NCBI RefSeq assembly: GCF_024137965.1
Contig: NZ_CP099975.1
Span: 1,798,001 to 1,862,000 of the forward strand
DNA length: 64,000 bases
Direction: 5' to 3'
Source: Halomonas sp. Y3
GTDB lineage: Bacteria; Pseudomonadota; Gammaproteobacteria; Pseudomonadales; Halomonadaceae
Below the pieces are notes generated by a model that saw only the letters and a list, made by a program, of their open reading frames with translations, did not search any database and was not told the DNA's origin. This document shows positions 1 to 9,472 of this stretch, piece after piece. Both the position numbers and the translations under genes were made by a program. Numbering within the stretch: the stretch's first letter is position 1; the number at the start of each line of letters is the position of its first letter.

Positions 1-246
1 CGCTGGCATCCGCAGGATATCTTCGACCTGGACCGCCTGGGCGAGGCGCTGGGCAAGCTGCCCGGGGCGCTGAGGGTCAAGGGGGTCTTTCACACCGACG
101 CCGGCTGGAAGCTCTACAACCGCGCCGACGGCGCGGTCAGCCTCGCCGACAGCGCCTGGCGGCGCGATTCACGCCTCGAGATCATCGGCGAAGCGGGGAG
201 CCTGCCCGACCCCGAGGCGCTGGAGGCCTCCCTTAAGGGGATTTAG
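1..246 (+). CDS. CobW/COG0523-family GTP-binding protein, C-terminal fragment
   Basis: This open frame enters from the left edge and ends at TAG 244-246, so only the last 81 residues are seen. They begin RWHPQDIFDLDRLGEAL and continue through VKGVFHTDAGW, which resembles the C-terminal domain of CobW/YjiA-type metallochaperone GTPases: this domain typically carries a V(R/K)-K-G motif and a conserved Trp. The P-loop and the Cys-rich metal motif would lie upstream, outside the window. It converges on the lpxH gene across a short inverted repeat. The assignment to the broad family is fairly safe; the specific metal or role cannot be told. Confidence 0.6.
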   Translation, partial: RWHPQDIFDLDRLGEALGKLPGALRVKGVFHTDAGWKLYNRADGAVSLADSAWRRDSRLEIIGEAGSLPDPEALEASLKGI

Positions 247-263
247 GGGTCTGACCCCTAAAT
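242..263. terminator. Inverted repeat between convergent genes, probable bidirectional terminator
   Basis: A perfect arm pair TTAGGGGT-CTG-ACCCCTAA spans the stop codon of the left gene and the last codons of lpxH. It sits where two transcription units meet, so it can end transcription from either side. There is no long T-run, which lowers confidence. Confidence 0.4.
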
Positions 264-1010
264 CTTCTTAAGCTCAGGGGTGCCGCTGTTGGTGACCTCG
301 ATCTCCCAGCCCTGGCCGGGCTGCCAGTCGCCGAGCACGTAGCGTCTGGCGGGAGCGTCCCCGACCACCAGCTCATGCACCGCCGGGCGGTGGGTGTGGC
401 CGTGGATCAGGGTGGTCACCTCGTGCTCGGCCATCACGCGGCGGACCTCGTCCTGGGTCACGTCCATGATGTCCTCGGCCTTGTTGGAGTTGGCCTCGCC
501 GGACTGCTCGCGGAGCTGCTTCGCCAGGGCGAGGCGCTGCTCCAGGGGCATGGAGAGCACCTGGGCCTGCCACAGGGGGGTGCGGGCCTGGTGGCGAAAG
601 GCCTGGTACTCGGCGTCGAGGGTGCAGAGGCTGTCGCCGTGCATCAGCAGCACCCGCGCCCCGCCCAGCGTCACCACGCTGGGGTCGGGGAGCAGGGTGG
701 CCCCCGCCTCGGCGGCGAAGCGCTCGCCGAGCAGGAAGTCGCGGTTGCCGTGCATCAGGTAGATCTCGGAGCCGTCGTCGGCCAGCCGCCTGAGCGCCCG
801 GGCGACGCGGACGGCCAGGTCGGCGTTGCCGGTCGGGTCCTGGCCGGCCAGGTCGAGCAGGTCGTCGCCGATCCAGGCCTCGAAGAGATCGCCGAGGATA
901 TAGAGGGCCTCACAGCCGCAGGCGCGCTCCTCCAGCCAGCGCAGGAACGCCTCGGTGACCTCGGGAGCGCTCGGCTGCAGGTGCAGGTCGGAGATCAGCA
1001 GGCTGGCCAT
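258..1010 (-). CDS. lpxH: UDP-2,3-diacylglucosamine diphosphatase LpxH
   Basis: LpxH is the cytoplasmic, membrane-associated metallophosphoesterase that hydrolyses UDP-2,3-diacylglucosamine to lipid X and UMP in lipid A synthesis. The 250-residue product has the full calcineurin-like set: SDLHL (D8, H10), GDLFE (D41), HGNRD (N89, D91), HGD (H124, D126) and HGHTH (H203, H205, H207). The length is normal for the family (about 240). Its ATG overlaps the ppiB stop by one base (TGATG), so it is translationally coupled to ppiB. The ppiB-lpxH order is common in gammaproteobacteria. Confidence 0.96.
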   Translation of the reverse strand: MASLLISDLHLQPSAPEVTEAFLRWLEERACGCEALYILGDLFEAWIGDDLLDLAGQDPTGNADLAVRVARALRRLADDGSEIYLMHGNRDFLLGERFAAEAGATLLPDPSVVTLGGARVLLMHGDSLCTLDAEYQAFRHQARTPLWQAQVLSMPLEQRLALAKQLREQSGEANSNKAEDIMDVTQDEVRRVMAEHEVTTLIHGHTHRPAVHELVVGDAPARRYVLGDWQPGQGWEIEVTNSGTPELKKI

Positions 1011-1507
1011 CAGGCCTCCTTGACGTAGGCCTTCTTGATCATGACGTCCTCGGCGGGCACGTCGGCGTGCATGCCGCGGCGAGTGGTCTCGACCTTGCGG
1101 ATCCTGTCGACCACGTCCATGCCGTCGATCACGCGGCCGAAGACGCAGTAGCCCCAGCCCTGGATGGACTTGCCGCTGTGGTTCAGGAAGGCGTTGTCGG
1201 CGACGTTGATAAAGAACTGAGCGGTGGCGGAGTGCGGGTCCTGGGTGCGCGCCATGGCCAGGGTGCCGGTTTCGTTCTGCAGGCCGTTGTCCGCCTCGTT
1301 CTCGATGGGGTCGCGGGTGGTCTTCTGGTCGAAGCTCTCGTCGAAGCCGCCGCCCTGGATCATGAAGCCGTCGATGACGCGGTGGAAGAGGGTGCCGTCG
1401 TAGAAGCCGTCGCGCACGTACTGCTCGAAATTGGCCGCGGTCTTGGGGGCCTTCTCGTGGTCGAGTTCGACGGAGATGTCACCGAAGGTGGTTTCGAGAA
1501 CGATCAT
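1010..1507 (-). CDS. ppiB: Peptidyl-prolyl cis-trans isomerase B (cyclophilin)
   Basis: A cytoplasmic cyclophilin that catalyses proline isomerisation. The product is 165 residues, the usual length for PpiB, and carries [13 protein letters not shown] near residues 45-60 and a QFFIN motif that form the catalytic and binding face. I chose ATG 1507, not the TTG at 1525, because a good AGGAA ribosome site lies about 8 bases upstream and the family start is M(I/V)xLxT. It is the first gene of the ppiB-lpxH unit and diverges from glnS. Confidence 0.95.
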   Translation of the reverse strand: MIVLETTFGDISVELDHEKAPKTAANFEQYVRDGFYDGTLFHRVIDGFMIQGGGFDESFDQKTTRDPIENEADNGLQNETGTLAMARTQDPHSATAQFFINVADNAFLNHSGKSIQGWGYCVFGRVIDGMDVVDRIRKVETTRRGMHADVPAEDVMIKKAYVKEA

Positions 1508-1540
1508 CGCTAAGTTCCTGTGCAATAAAGGGGCGCTGCC

Positions 1541-1571
1541 TTGGCGTTGCCCATGGACGTGGCGCTATAAT
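1541..1571 (+). promoter_or_regulatory. Candidate sigma70 promoter for glnS
   Basis: A perfect TATAAT lies at 1566-1571, about 65 bp before the glnS ATG, in the 129-bp divergent region between ppiB and glnS. The best upstream partner is TTGGCG at 1541-1546 with a long 19-bp spacer, so the -35 is weak. Confidence 0.45.
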
Positions 1572-1636
1572 ACCGGTTTTGCCTCGAGGCGCGAAGCACG
1601 CGCCCGCACCTTCAACCAGAGGTTGTTTGCCCAACC

Positions 1637-3331
1637 ATGACCACCGACACCACCAGCGCGCCGAATTTCATTCGCAACCAGATTCGCGACGAGATCGAGG
1701 CCGGTCGCACCGGCAAGATCGTGACCCGCTTCCCGCCGGAGCCCAACGGCTTCCTGCATATCGGCCACGCCAAGTCGATCTGTCTCAACTTCGGGCTGGC
1801 CGAGCAGTTCGGTGGTGACTGTCACCTGCGCTTCGATGACACCAACCCGGCCAAGGAGGAGCAGGCCTACATCGACGCCATCAAGGAGGACGTCAGCTGG
1901 CTGGGCTTCGAGTGGGCAGGCCCCGTGCGCTTCGCCTCCGACTACTTCGACCAGCTCTACGCCTGGGCCCAGCACCTGATCCGCGAGGGCAAGGCCTACG
2001 TCGACGACCTCTCGCCGGACGAGATCCGCGAGTACCGCGGCACCCTGACCGAGCCGGGCCGCCCCAGCCCCTACCGGGAGCGCAGCGTGGAGGAGAACCT
2101 CGAGCTGCTCGAGCGCATGCGCACAGGGGAGGTCGCCGAGGGCGAGAAGGTGCTGCGCGCCAAGATCGACATGGCGTCGCCCAATATCAACCTGCGCGAC
2201 CCCATCCTCTACCGCGTGCGCCACGCCCATCACCACCAGACCGGCGACAAGTGGAAGATCTACCCCTCCTACGACTTCACCCACGGCCAGTCGGACGCCC
2301 TCGAGGGGATCACCCACTCCATCTGCACCCTGGAGTTCGAGGATCACCGCCCGCTCTACGAGTGGTTCCTGGAGAACCTGCCGGTGCCGGCGACGCCCCG
2401 CCAGATCGAGTTCGCCCGGCTCAATCTCAACTACACCCTGACCTCCAAACGCAAGCTCAAGCTGCTGGTGGATGAGGGCATCGTCGACGGCTGGGATGAC
2501 CCGCGCCTGCCCACCATCTCCGGCATGCGCCGCCGCGGCTATACGCCGGCCTCCATCCGCAAGTTCTGTGAGATGATCGGCGTGACCCGCGCCGACGGCG
2601 GCCTGGTGGATATCGCCATGCTCTACCACGCCATCCGCGCCGACCTCGAGGACAACGCGCCCCGGGCCATGGCGGTGCTCAAGCCGCTGAAGGTGGTGCT
2701 GACCAACGTCCCCGAGGGCCATGAGGAGGTCTATGAGGTGCCCGGCCACCCGGCCCGGGACGACCTGGGCGTGCGTAGCATTCCCTTTACCCGGGAGCTC
2801 TATATCGACCAGGACGACTTCATGGAGGAGCCGCCCAAGAAGTTTTTCCGCCTGGCGCCGGGCAAGGAAGTGCGCCTGCGCAACAGCTACGTGATCCGCT
2901 GCGACGAGGTGGTCAAGAACGCGGCCGGCGAGATCAGCGAGCTGCGCTGCTCCGTGGACTTCGACACCCTGGGCAAGAACCCCGAAGGGCGCAAGGTGAA
3001 GGGGGTGATCCACTGGGTCAGCGCCGCGCACGGCGTGCCCATGGAGGTGCGCCTCTACGACAACCTCTTCACCGTGGAGCAGCCGGACCGCGACCGCGAC
3101 GCCGACTTCCTCGATCACCTCAACCCCGAGTCCCTGGTGGTCTGCCAGGCCATCGGCGAGCCGAGCCTCGCCGAGGTCGACCCCGAGAGCCGCTTCCAGT
3201 TCGAGCGGGTGGGCTACTTCTGCGCCGACCGCCACGCCTGCCGCGACGGCAAGCTGGTGTTCAACCGTACCGTGGGCCTCAAGGACAGCTGGGCCAAGGT
3301 CCAGAAGAAAGAAGCGCAGAAGAAGGGGTAA
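1637..3331 (+). CDS. glnS: Glutaminyl-tRNA synthetase
   Basis: A class I aminoacyl-tRNA synthetase that charges tRNA-Gln. The 564-residue length matches bacterial GlnRS (about 554). The [15 protein letters not shown] segment contains the HIGH motif at residues 41-44, and LTSKRKL near residue 270 is the KMSKS-equivalent loop. The C-terminal two thirds form the anticodon-binding beta-barrels. It is followed after 2 bp by cysS, so the two synthetases are probably co-transcribed. Divergent from ppiB. Confidence 0.97.
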   Translation: MTTDTTSAPNFIRNQIRDEIEAGRTGKIVTRFPPEPNGFLHIGHAKSICLNFGLAEQFGGDCHLRFDDTNPAKEEQAYIDAIKEDVSWLGFEWAGPVRFASDYFDQLYAWAQHLIREGKAYVDDLSPDEIREYRGTLTEPGRPSPYRERSVEENLELLERMRTGEVAEGEKVLRAKIDMASPNINLRDPILYRVRHAHHHQTGDKWKIYPSYDFTHGQSDALEGITHSICTLEFEDHRPLYEWFLENLPVPATPRQIEFARLNLNYTLTSKRKLKLLVDEGIVDGWDDPRLPTISGMRRRGYTPASIRKFCEMIGVTRADGGLVDIAMLYHAIRADLEDNAPRAMAVLKPLKVVLTNVPEGHEEVYEVPGHPARDDLGVRSIPFTRELYIDQDDFMEEPPKKFFRLAPGKEVRLRNSYVIRCDEVVKNAAGEISELRCSVDFDTLGKNPEGRKVKGVIHWVSAAHGVPMEVRLYDNLFTVEQPDRDRDADFLDHLNPESLVVCQAIGEPSLAEVDPESRFQFERVGYFCADRHACRDGKLVFNRTVGLKDSWAKVQKKEAQKKG

Positions 3332-3333
3332 CC

Positions 3334-4806
3334 GTGAGCAACGACGCGCTGCAGATCTACAATACCCTGACCCGCCGCAAGGAGGTCTTCACGCCCATCG
3401 AGCCGGGCAAGGTACGCATGTACGTATGCGGCATGACCGTCTACGACTACTGCCACCTGGGACACGCCCGGGTGATGGTGGCCTTCGACGTCATCACCCG
3501 CTATCTGCGCCATCGCGGCTACGACGTCACCTATGTGCGCAACGTCACCGATATCGACGACAAGATCCTGCGCCGGGCCGACGAGAACGGCGAGACCATC
3601 TCGTCGCTCACCGAGCGCATGATCGAGGCGATGCACGAGGACGAGGCGCGCCTCTCGGTGCTGCCGCCGGACCAGGAGCCCAGGGCCACCCGCCATATCG
3701 ATGACATCATCAGTATGGTCGAGACCCTGATCGGCAAGGGCTACGCCTACGCGGCGGACAACGGCGACGTCTACTACCGGGTGCGCAAGTTCGAAGGCTA
3801 CGGCAAGCTCAACAACCGCGATCTCGACGAGATGCGCTCCGGCGCCCGGGTCGAGGTGGACGAGCACAAGGAGGACCCGCTGGACTTCGTGCTCTGGAAG
3901 GCGGCCAAGCCCGGCGAGGCGAGCTGGCCCTCGCCCTGGGGCGAGGGGCGTCCCGGCTGGCACATCGAGTGCTCGGCCATGTCCAAATGCTGCCTGGGCG
4001 ACACCTTCGATATCCACGGCGGCGGGCCGGATCTGACCTTCCCCCACCACGAGAACGAGATCGCCCAGTCCGAGGCGGCCAACGGCAAGCCCTTCGTGAA
4101 TACCTGGATGCATGCCGGAGCGGTGCGGGTGAATCAGGAGAAGATGTCCAAGTCCCTGGGCAACTTCTTCACCATCCGTGAGGTGCTGGAGCACCACGAC
4201 CCGGAGGTGGTGCGCTACCTGCTGGTGGCGAGCCACTACCGCAGCGCCATCAACTACTCGCCGGACTCCCTGGCCGAGGCCCGCAAGTCCCTGGAGCGCT
4301 TCTACAATTCTCTTGAAGGGCTGGCTCTTGAAGGACTCGCTCTTGAGGGGCTGGCGCTTGAAGAGCAGGCTCAGGAAGCGGGCGAGCCGGCAACAGGGGC
4401 GGTGGTGTCCGAGTTCGAGGCGCGCTTTACCGCCGCCATGGACGACGACTTCAACACGCCTGGGGCGCTCTCGGTGCTCTTCGACATGGCCCGGGAGCTC
4501 AATCGGGCGAAGAAGGAGGCGCCCGGCGAGGCCCCGGCGCTGGCCGCCGAGCTCAAGCGCCTGGGCGGCATCCTGGGCCTGCTGCAGCAGGACCCGGCCA
4601 CCTTCCTCAAGGCGGGCGCCTCCGGTTTGCCGCTTACCGAGGAGGAGATCCAGGCGAAGATCGCCGAGCGCGCCGCGGCCAAGCAGGCCAAGGACTTCGC
4701 CGCCGCCGACGCCATCCGCGACGAGCTCGCGGCGCTGGGCATCATCCTCAAGGACTCCCGTGAAGGCACCACCTGGGTCTTCGAGAAGCCCGACGCCGAG
4801 GCCTAG
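3334..4806 (+). CDS. cysS: Cysteinyl-tRNA synthetase
   Basis: A class I synthetase that charges tRNA-Cys with a zinc-dependent selectivity site. It starts at GTG 3334, with AGAAGG just upstream overlapping the glnS end. The 490 residues include the zinc Cys at C32, HLGH at 41-44, the GWHIECSAM segment, and KMSKS at 270-274. Between the KMSKS/stem-contact region and the anticodon-binding domain (about residues 327-346) there is a pentapeptide repeat LEGLA x3 followed by LEEQA, encoded by imperfect 15-bp repeats; this makes the protein some 25-30 residues longer than usual. It is otherwise intact. Confidence 0.97.
   Translation: MSNDALQIYNTLTRRKEVFTPIEPGKVRMYVCGMTVYDYCHLGHARVMVAFDVITRYLRHRGYDVTYVRNVTDIDDKILRRADENGETISSLTERMIEAMHEDEARLSVLPPDQEPRATRHIDDIISMVETLIGKGYAYAADNGDVYYRVRKFEGYGKLNNRDLDEMRSGARVEVDEHKEDPLDFVLWKAAKPGEASWPSPWGEGRPGWHIECSAMSKCCLGDTFDIHGGGPDLTFPHHENEIAQSEAANGKPFVNTWMHAGAVRVNQEKMSKSLGNFFTIREVLEHHDPEVVRYLLVASHYRSAINYSPDSLAEARKSLERFYNSLEGLALEGLALEGLALEEQAQEAGEPATGAVVSEFEARFTAAMDDDFNTPGALSVLFDMARELNRAKKEAPGEAPALAAELKRLGGILGLLQQDPATFLKAGASGLPLTEEEIQAKIAERAAAKQAKDFAAADAIRDELAALGIILKDSREGTTWVFEKPDAEA
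4312..4371 (+). repeat. Four tandem 15-bp units inside cysS
   Basis: Four in-frame units of about CTTGAAGGGCTGGCT encode [15 protein letters not shown] and LEEQA. They differ at a few bases, so the array is not brand new. It lies in a linker between domains of CysRS, where length change should be tolerated. Confidence 0.85.
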
Positions 4807-4930
4807 ACCAGCCCCCTGGGCTGAGCGCCTCGCCCGGGGAAGCCTGCCATAGACAGCCAGTACGCCCGGCCCCCTGAGCTTGATTCACAGGGGAGTCGGC
4901 GTGCTGGTCTCCGGGGGGAGAACCGGCGGA

Positions 4931-6220
4931 CTATCCGGTCACGAGCGCGCGGTTGGCTTTCTGGAGAGCATCCAGCCGCTTCGCTATTTCCCGTCGTACG
5001 CCTGGACTGATGCCCAGCGCCCTGGCCTCCTCATCCCAGGCGTTGATCGCCGCCACCACTTCCTTGATGACCTGCCTGGCCTCGTTCCAGCGGATGAAGC
5101 CGGCCTGGTCGGCCAGTGCCTGAACGACCTTTAGCGGCGGGTTCTTGCCGTGTCCCTTGAAGGCGGTGGCGTGCTCGCCGTAAGGGCCCGGGCTGAAGGT
5201 CAGGTCATAGGCGGGGGCGGGATGCCATTGGCCATCATCCTGGAGGAGAAAGGCCCAGTTCTTGCTATGGTCGTCCTGGTTGCAGGCGAAGAGGTTGAAG
5301 ATCGCTCGTCGAAACAGGGCTCTGCCGACGGTGGGGCTCCCGCAGAGGACCTGGCCGGCCTTGATAAGGTCTTCGTAGTCCAGCGATGGCAGACGGAAGT
5401 CGGCGTCCAGTAGTCCGCAGGCGCTGCTCATGTGGTAGCGCCCCCGCGGGCTGCAGTCGAAGCGTTTTAACGCCAGCCAGGCCAGTGCCGGAGAACCTGC
5501 CGGCGGAGCAATGAGCTGCCACTCTGGCGTTTCGATGCCGGCCCGCTTAGCCAGGGTCAGGTAGGCCGCTTCACACAGTCCTTCTTCATGCCCAAGCGCC
5601 AGTGAGCTGGAGGTGAACTTGACCAGCCAGGGCTCCAGTCCGTGACGAGGGCAGGTGCTGGCCTGATCGGTGGTTCCCGGCGACAGATAGACCTGAACCT
5701 TGGGGCGCGCGCCCCCTGAGCTGCCGGCCTGTGCCAGGGCGGCAAGCACGGTATCGGTCTGGCCCTCGAAGAGCCGTCGGGCCTGTTCGCCCAGCTCGCC
5801 AAGGCGACTCCAGTGATCGGCTTCGCCTGAATCAATAAGTGTTGAGGCCGGGTGGTAGGTGAGCGCTCCCATGCCGTGATCGCCGACGAAAGCCAGCCGA
5901 TCCATGGCCGTCACGGCATGGGGGGGGATGCCGTGTTGGCGAAACAGGCGGTCCATCAGCATCAGCCCCCAGCCATCCGGCAAGGAGTCGGCGAACAGGC
6001 CGTGGAGCCCCTTGTGAGGAGCGGGCGGGGCGGCATGCAGCTGCGTGTCGAAGGGGAGCTGGAAGGGAGCCAGGCTGTGGTACTCGCGACAGTAGGCAAG
6101 ATCGTACTGGAAGAAGACGCCCTGCCTGTTCTGCGCCAAGCGGCCGACGAGCACCTGGTGGCCATCGCTGAGGCGTCGGCGCACGTCCAACTGCCGAATG
6201 GGCGTGAAATCAATCGTCAC
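4931..6220 (-). CDS. hipA: HipA-family serine/threonine kinase toxin
   Basis: HipA-type toxins are protein kinases that phosphorylate translation factors (GltX in E. coli) and induce growth arrest. The 429-residue product (E. coli HipA has 440) has the N-terminal HipA subdomain with PDGWGLMLMDRL near residue 81, a glycine-rich loop GSSGGARPK (166-174), the catalytic NQDDHSKN loop (314-321) and YDLTFS (338-343), the metal-binding motif. It starts at GTG 6220 and overlaps the end of its antitoxin gene by 11 bp, the classic hipBA arrangement. All motifs look intact. It converges on cysS. Confidence 0.9.
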   Translation of the reverse strand: MTIDFTPIRQLDVRRRLSDGHQVLVGRLAQNRQGVFFQYDLAYCREYHSLAPFQLPFDTQLHAAPPAPHKGLHGLFADSLPDGWGLMLMDRLFRQHGIPPHAVTAMDRLAFVGDHGMGALTYHPASTLIDSGEADHWSRLGELGEQARRLFEGQTDTVLAALAQAGSSGGARPKVQVYLSPGTTDQASTCPRHGLEPWLVKFTSSSLALGHEEGLCEAAYLTLAKRAGIETPEWQLIAPPAGSPALAWLALKRFDCSPRGRYHMSSACGLLDADFRLPSLDYEDLIKAGQVLCGSPTVGRALFRRAIFNLFACNQDDHSKNWAFLLQDDGQWHPAPAYDLTFSPGPYGEHATAFKGHGKNPPLKVVQALADQAGFIRWNEARQVIKEVVAAINAWDEEARALGISPGVRREIAKRLDALQKANRALVTG

Positions 6221-6488
6221 GCAGCACCTCTTCTATGCTGCCCGGCCTGGCCGGCTGTGGCGCCGCCAGCTCTGCCAAACGCTCCAGGCGATCTACGCTT
6301 TGCCAAAGCAGCAGAAACTGACGCAGTGAAATCTGGCCGGTCGTCTCGAACCGCTTGATCGTGGGGGTCGGCACGCCGCTGCGTTCTGCCAGGGCGTCGC
6401 GGGAGAGCTTGAGCTCGCGCCTGCGCCGCCTGATGGCGCTCGCCAGGTCATGCTGGACATCGCTGGCGGTAAGTAGCGTGAGTCGCAT
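6210..6488 (-). CDS. hipB: HipB-like Xre-family antitoxin
   Basis: A 92-residue protein with a helix-turn-helix at about residues 14-52 (LASAIRRRRRELKLSRDALA then GVPTPTIKRFE), typical of Xre/HipB. It should bind and inhibit HipA and repress its own promoter. I chose ATG 6488 because GAGGG lies 6-10 bases upstream; a longer frame reaching 6581 would run through the AT-rich promoter. It precedes hipA and overlaps it by 11 bp. Confidence 0.85.
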   Translation of the reverse strand: MRLTLLTASDVQHDLASAIRRRRRELKLSRDALAERSGVPTPTIKRFETTGQISLRQFLLLWQSVDRLERLAELAAPQPARPGSIEEVLRDD

Positions 6489-6650
6489 AGTGCCCTCATT
6501 TTGGATGCTATATTGTCTATTATGTCTTTTTTTTAAGATTATGGATATAATATGATCCATTTCTAGTCTCGTAAATCGCACATCTTCTCGACGGCGTCGT
6601 GATTTTTCCGACCGGGAAAGATCTGACCCATCGAGTGAACGGGAGCCCGC
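6489..6650. promoter_or_regulatory. Divergent promoter region of hipBA and jetABCD, with dyad
   Basis: This 162-bp spacer is markedly AT-rich compared with its surroundings. It contains the dyad ATGGAT-N8-ATCCAT at 6541-6560 and a second half-site-like TTGGATGCTATATTG near 6501, both plausible HipB operator elements. Several TATAAT-like stretches occur. The jetA side carries GGGAG just before the TTG start. Confidence 0.5.
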
Positions 6651-8195
6651 TTGGACTACACCCCCTTCAGCTATGTCACTGCCGAGAAGGCTGAACTCTA
6701 TCGCCGGGTGATGCGCGCCTTCGTGGAGGCGAAGTCACATTTCCTGGTGCATCTGCGCCCGGAGGATGTGCAGCAGCAGGTCGGCGAGCCGGAACTGGCC
6801 ACCGTGCAGTCCGCCCTGACCCAGCTGGTGGCCTGGGGCAACCTGGATGCCGAGCGCGACAATGCCCGGGTGACCAGCGTCGAGGATTACTATCGCGCCC
6901 TCTACGTCTATCAGCTTACCCGCCAGGGCGAGGCCGTGGAGGCGGCCCTGGCCACCTTCGAGCAGGAGCTGGGGCGCCGCGGCGCCCTGCAGAGCGTGGC
7001 GCTGGAGGATATCCGTACCCGCCTGCGCGCCCTGCTGGCCCTGGCGCAGAGCGAGTCGCCCTCGGCCACCGAGAGCCAGCTGCTGCTGCGCGACCTGGCC
7101 GGCGTATTCGCCGACCTGGCCGAGAATGCCCGTGCCTTCATGACCGGTCTGAATCGCACCCTGGAGGGGCAGGGCAGCGATGCCGACGCCTTCCTGCTCT
7201 ACAAGGAGCGGGTGATCGGCTATATCGAGCGCTTCCTCGGTGATCTGACGACTGCCTCCGGCGAGATCGCCGAGTTGATCCGTGCACTCGATGGCGACGG
7301 CGCTGCAGAAGCGCCCGTGGCGCGGCTGCTGCGCCAGGCCGCCGAACGCGAGCTCACCGACCTCGCGCCGGGCGAGTCTCCTGACCGCGACGAGCGCGCC
7401 CGGGCCTTTGCCGAGGCGTGGCGGCGCTGGCACGGCCACTGGGAGGGGCTGCGGGCCTGGTTCCTCGACCAGCCGGGACGCCAGGCCCAGGCGCGCCTGC
7501 TACGCAGCAGCGCGCGGCGCGCCGTCACCCAGCTGCTGGAGATGGTCGGACGGCTCAACGAGCGGCGCATGGCGCGTAGCGACCGCTCCGCGGACTTTCG
7601 CACCCTGGCACGCTGGTTCCTCGAGTGTGACAGCGACGGCGAGGCGCATCGCCTGTGGCGAACCGCCTTCGGCCTGACGCCGGCCCGCCACCTGACGATC
7701 GATGCCGAGACCGCCGAGGCGTGGCAGCAGACCCCGGTGCCGGCCGGCACACCCTGGGCCGATGCCCCGGGCATGCAGGTGCAGGCGCGGCTGCGCGCCA
7801 CCGGCAGCTACCAGAAGCCCGGGGCGCCGCCCAAGCTGCGCAGCCGCGCCCGGGAGCGGGAGCTGCTGGCGCGTCAGCTGGCCGAGGAGGCCAGTGCGGC
7901 GCGGGCCGCCCGGCGTCAGCTGGTGGAGCGGCGTGCCGAACGTCTCTCGGCGCTGGGCGAGCTGGATGACGGCGCCTTTCGCCTGTTGCTCAACCTGCTC
8001 GGCGATGCCCTGGCGGCGAGTGCCGGTGATGACTCGCCGGTGACCACCACCACCGGCGACGGCAGCCTGCGCATCACCTTGGCGCCGCTGGGACCCGAGA
8101 CCACCGCGACCCTGCGCACCGAGGCCGGGATGCTCAGCGGCCGCGACTACCGCCTGGAGATCGTCGATCTGGAGGAGGACGCATGGAGGAGCTGA
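6651..8195 (+). CDS. jetA: Wadjet type II subunit JetA (TIGR02677/DUF2397 family)
   Basis: First gene of a four-gene anti-plasmid Wadjet cassette. JetA is the kleisin-like subunit that should bridge the SMC heads of JetC. The 514 residues start YTPFSYVTAEKAELYRRVMR, typical of DUF2397, followed by long helical, Arg/Glu-rich stretches. No catalytic motif is expected. The start is TTG 6651 preceded by GGGAG; the first in-frame ATG is 20 codons later. It overlaps jetB by 13 bp. Family assignment rests on the N-terminus and on the unmistakable gene order. Confidence 0.88.
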   Translation: MDYTPFSYVTAEKAELYRRVMRAFVEAKSHFLVHLRPEDVQQQVGEPELATVQSALTQLVAWGNLDAERDNARVTSVEDYYRALYVYQLTRQGEAVEAALATFEQELGRRGALQSVALEDIRTRLRALLALAQSESPSATESQLLLRDLAGVFADLAENARAFMTGLNRTLEGQGSDADAFLLYKERVIGYIERFLGDLTTASGEIAELIRALDGDGAAEAPVARLLRQAAERELTDLAPGESPDRDERARAFAEAWRRWHGHWEGLRAWFLDQPGRQAQARLLRSSARRAVTQLLEMVGRLNERRMARSDRSADFRTLARWFLECDSDGEAHRLWRTAFGLTPARHLTIDAETAEAWQQTPVPAGTPWADAPGMQVQARLRATGSYQKPGAPPKLRSRARERELLARQLAEEASAARAARRQLVERRAERLSALGELDDGAFRLLLNLLGDALAASAGDDSPVTTTTGDGSLRITLAPLGPETTATLRTEAGMLSGRDYRLEIVDLEEDAWRS

Positions 8196-9472
8196 GCGAT
8201 GCCCTGACGCGCCAGCGCCAGGAGGAGCAGCGCCGCGCCCTGCGCGCCCTGCTGGCCAGGCCGCTGATCCGCAGCGATGACCCTGCCTTTCCCCCGATTC
8301 GCCGCCATGCTGCCACCCTGCGCGACTGGCTGGCGCGGGAGACTGGCTGGCACCTGCAGAGCGAGCGCGACTTCGTACGCCTGCACAAGCGCCCCGCTGA
8401 TCTCCAAGACCCGACTCGCCCAGCGACGGTAGGGAGGGGGACCCAGCGCAAGACCCTCAATCGCCGCCGCTACGCGCTGTTCTGCCTGCTGCTGGCGGAT
8501 CTCGAGCGGGGCGACGCCCAGATCACTCTGGGGCGCCTGGGGGAAGGGCTGGGGCAGGCGGTGGGCGACCCGGCGCTGGCCGAACGCGGGCTGGCCTTCT
8601 CGCTGGACCATCAGGAGGCGCGGCGGGATCTGGTCGTGGTCGTGCGCCTGCTGATGGAACTCGGGGTGCTGCGCCGGGTGGCCGGAGACGAGGAGCAGTT
8701 CCTGCGCCGCGGCCTGGAGGGCGATGTGCTCTACGACGTGGATCGCCGGCTGCTGGCCGCCCTGCTGGTCACCGCTCGGGGGCCCTCCCTGGTGGCCCTG
8801 AACGGCGCCGATGCCGAGCTCGACCTTGACGCCCGCCTGAGTGCCCTGAGCGAGACCTTCGTGCCGGATACCCCCGAGGGGCGCAATCGCGAGCTGCGTC
8901 ACCGCCTGGCGCGGCGGCTGCTGGATGACCCTGTGGTCTACCTCGATTCCCTCGCCGATGACGAGGCTGCCTATCTGGCCAACCAGCGCGGCCCTCTGCT
9001 GCGTCGCCTGCAGCAGGCCACAGGGCTCGTCGCCGAGGTGCGTGTCGAGGGACTGGCGCTGGTGGATCCCGAGGGCGAGCTCACCGACGAGAAGATGCCG
9101 GCGGAGGGCACCGAAGGGCATCTGGCGCTGCTGATGGCCGAACGGCTGGCCGAGGGCGGTTCCGACAAGGGCGACCCCGCAGGCGTTACCCTGGAGGAGG
9201 CCGAGTCCTGGATCCTTCAGTGGCAGCGCGACTACCGCCGCTACTGGCGCAAGTCCGCCTGCGAGCCGAGCGCCGCTCACGGCCTTGCCCGGCAGACCCT
9301 GGCTCGCCTGGCGGCGCTGGGTCTGGTCCGGTGCCAGGCTCAGCATGAAGGTGGCCGAATTCTGCCGCTGCCGGCTCTGGGGCGCTTCCGGGTGGGCTCG
9401 CCGACGCTGCCCGGGGCGTCCGGCAATACCCAATCCGATCCGCAACCCGATCTGGCCGAGTCCGTCCGATGA
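8183..9472 (+). CDS. jetB: Wadjet type II subunit JetB (TIGR02678/DUF2398 family)
   Basis: The 429-residue protein corresponds to the KITE/winged-helix-like subunit that binds the JetA kleisin in the Wadjet complex. Features typical of DUF2398 include RHAATLRDWLARETGWHL near residue 35 and RRRYALFCLLLADLE near 93. It overlaps jetA by 13 bp and jetC by 4 bp (ATGA), which indicates tight translational coupling and fixed stoichiometry. No truncation is seen. Confidence 0.87.
   Translation: MEELSDALTRQRQEEQRRALRALLARPLIRSDDPAFPPIRRHAATLRDWLARETGWHLQSERDFVRLHKRPADLQDPTRPATVGRGTQRKTLNRRRYALFCLLLADLERGDAQITLGRLGEGLGQAVGDPALAERGLAFSLDHQEARRDLVVVVRLLMELGVLRRVAGDEEQFLRRGLEGDVLYDVDRRLLAALLVTARGPSLVALNGADAELDLDARLSALSETFVPDTPEGRNRELRHRLARRLLDDPVVYLDSLADDEAAYLANQRGPLLRRLQQATGLVAEVRVEGLALVDPEGELTDEKMPAEGTEGHLALLMAERLAEGGSDKGDPAGVTLEEAESWILQWQRDYRRYWRKSACEPSAAHGLARQTLARLAALGLVRCQAQHEGGRILPLPALGRFRVGSPTLPGASGNTQSDPQPDLAESVR

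Noticed and set aside
4810..4822. AGCCC-CCT-GGGCT after cysS as a terminator
   Set aside because: The stem is only 5 bp and no T-run follows.
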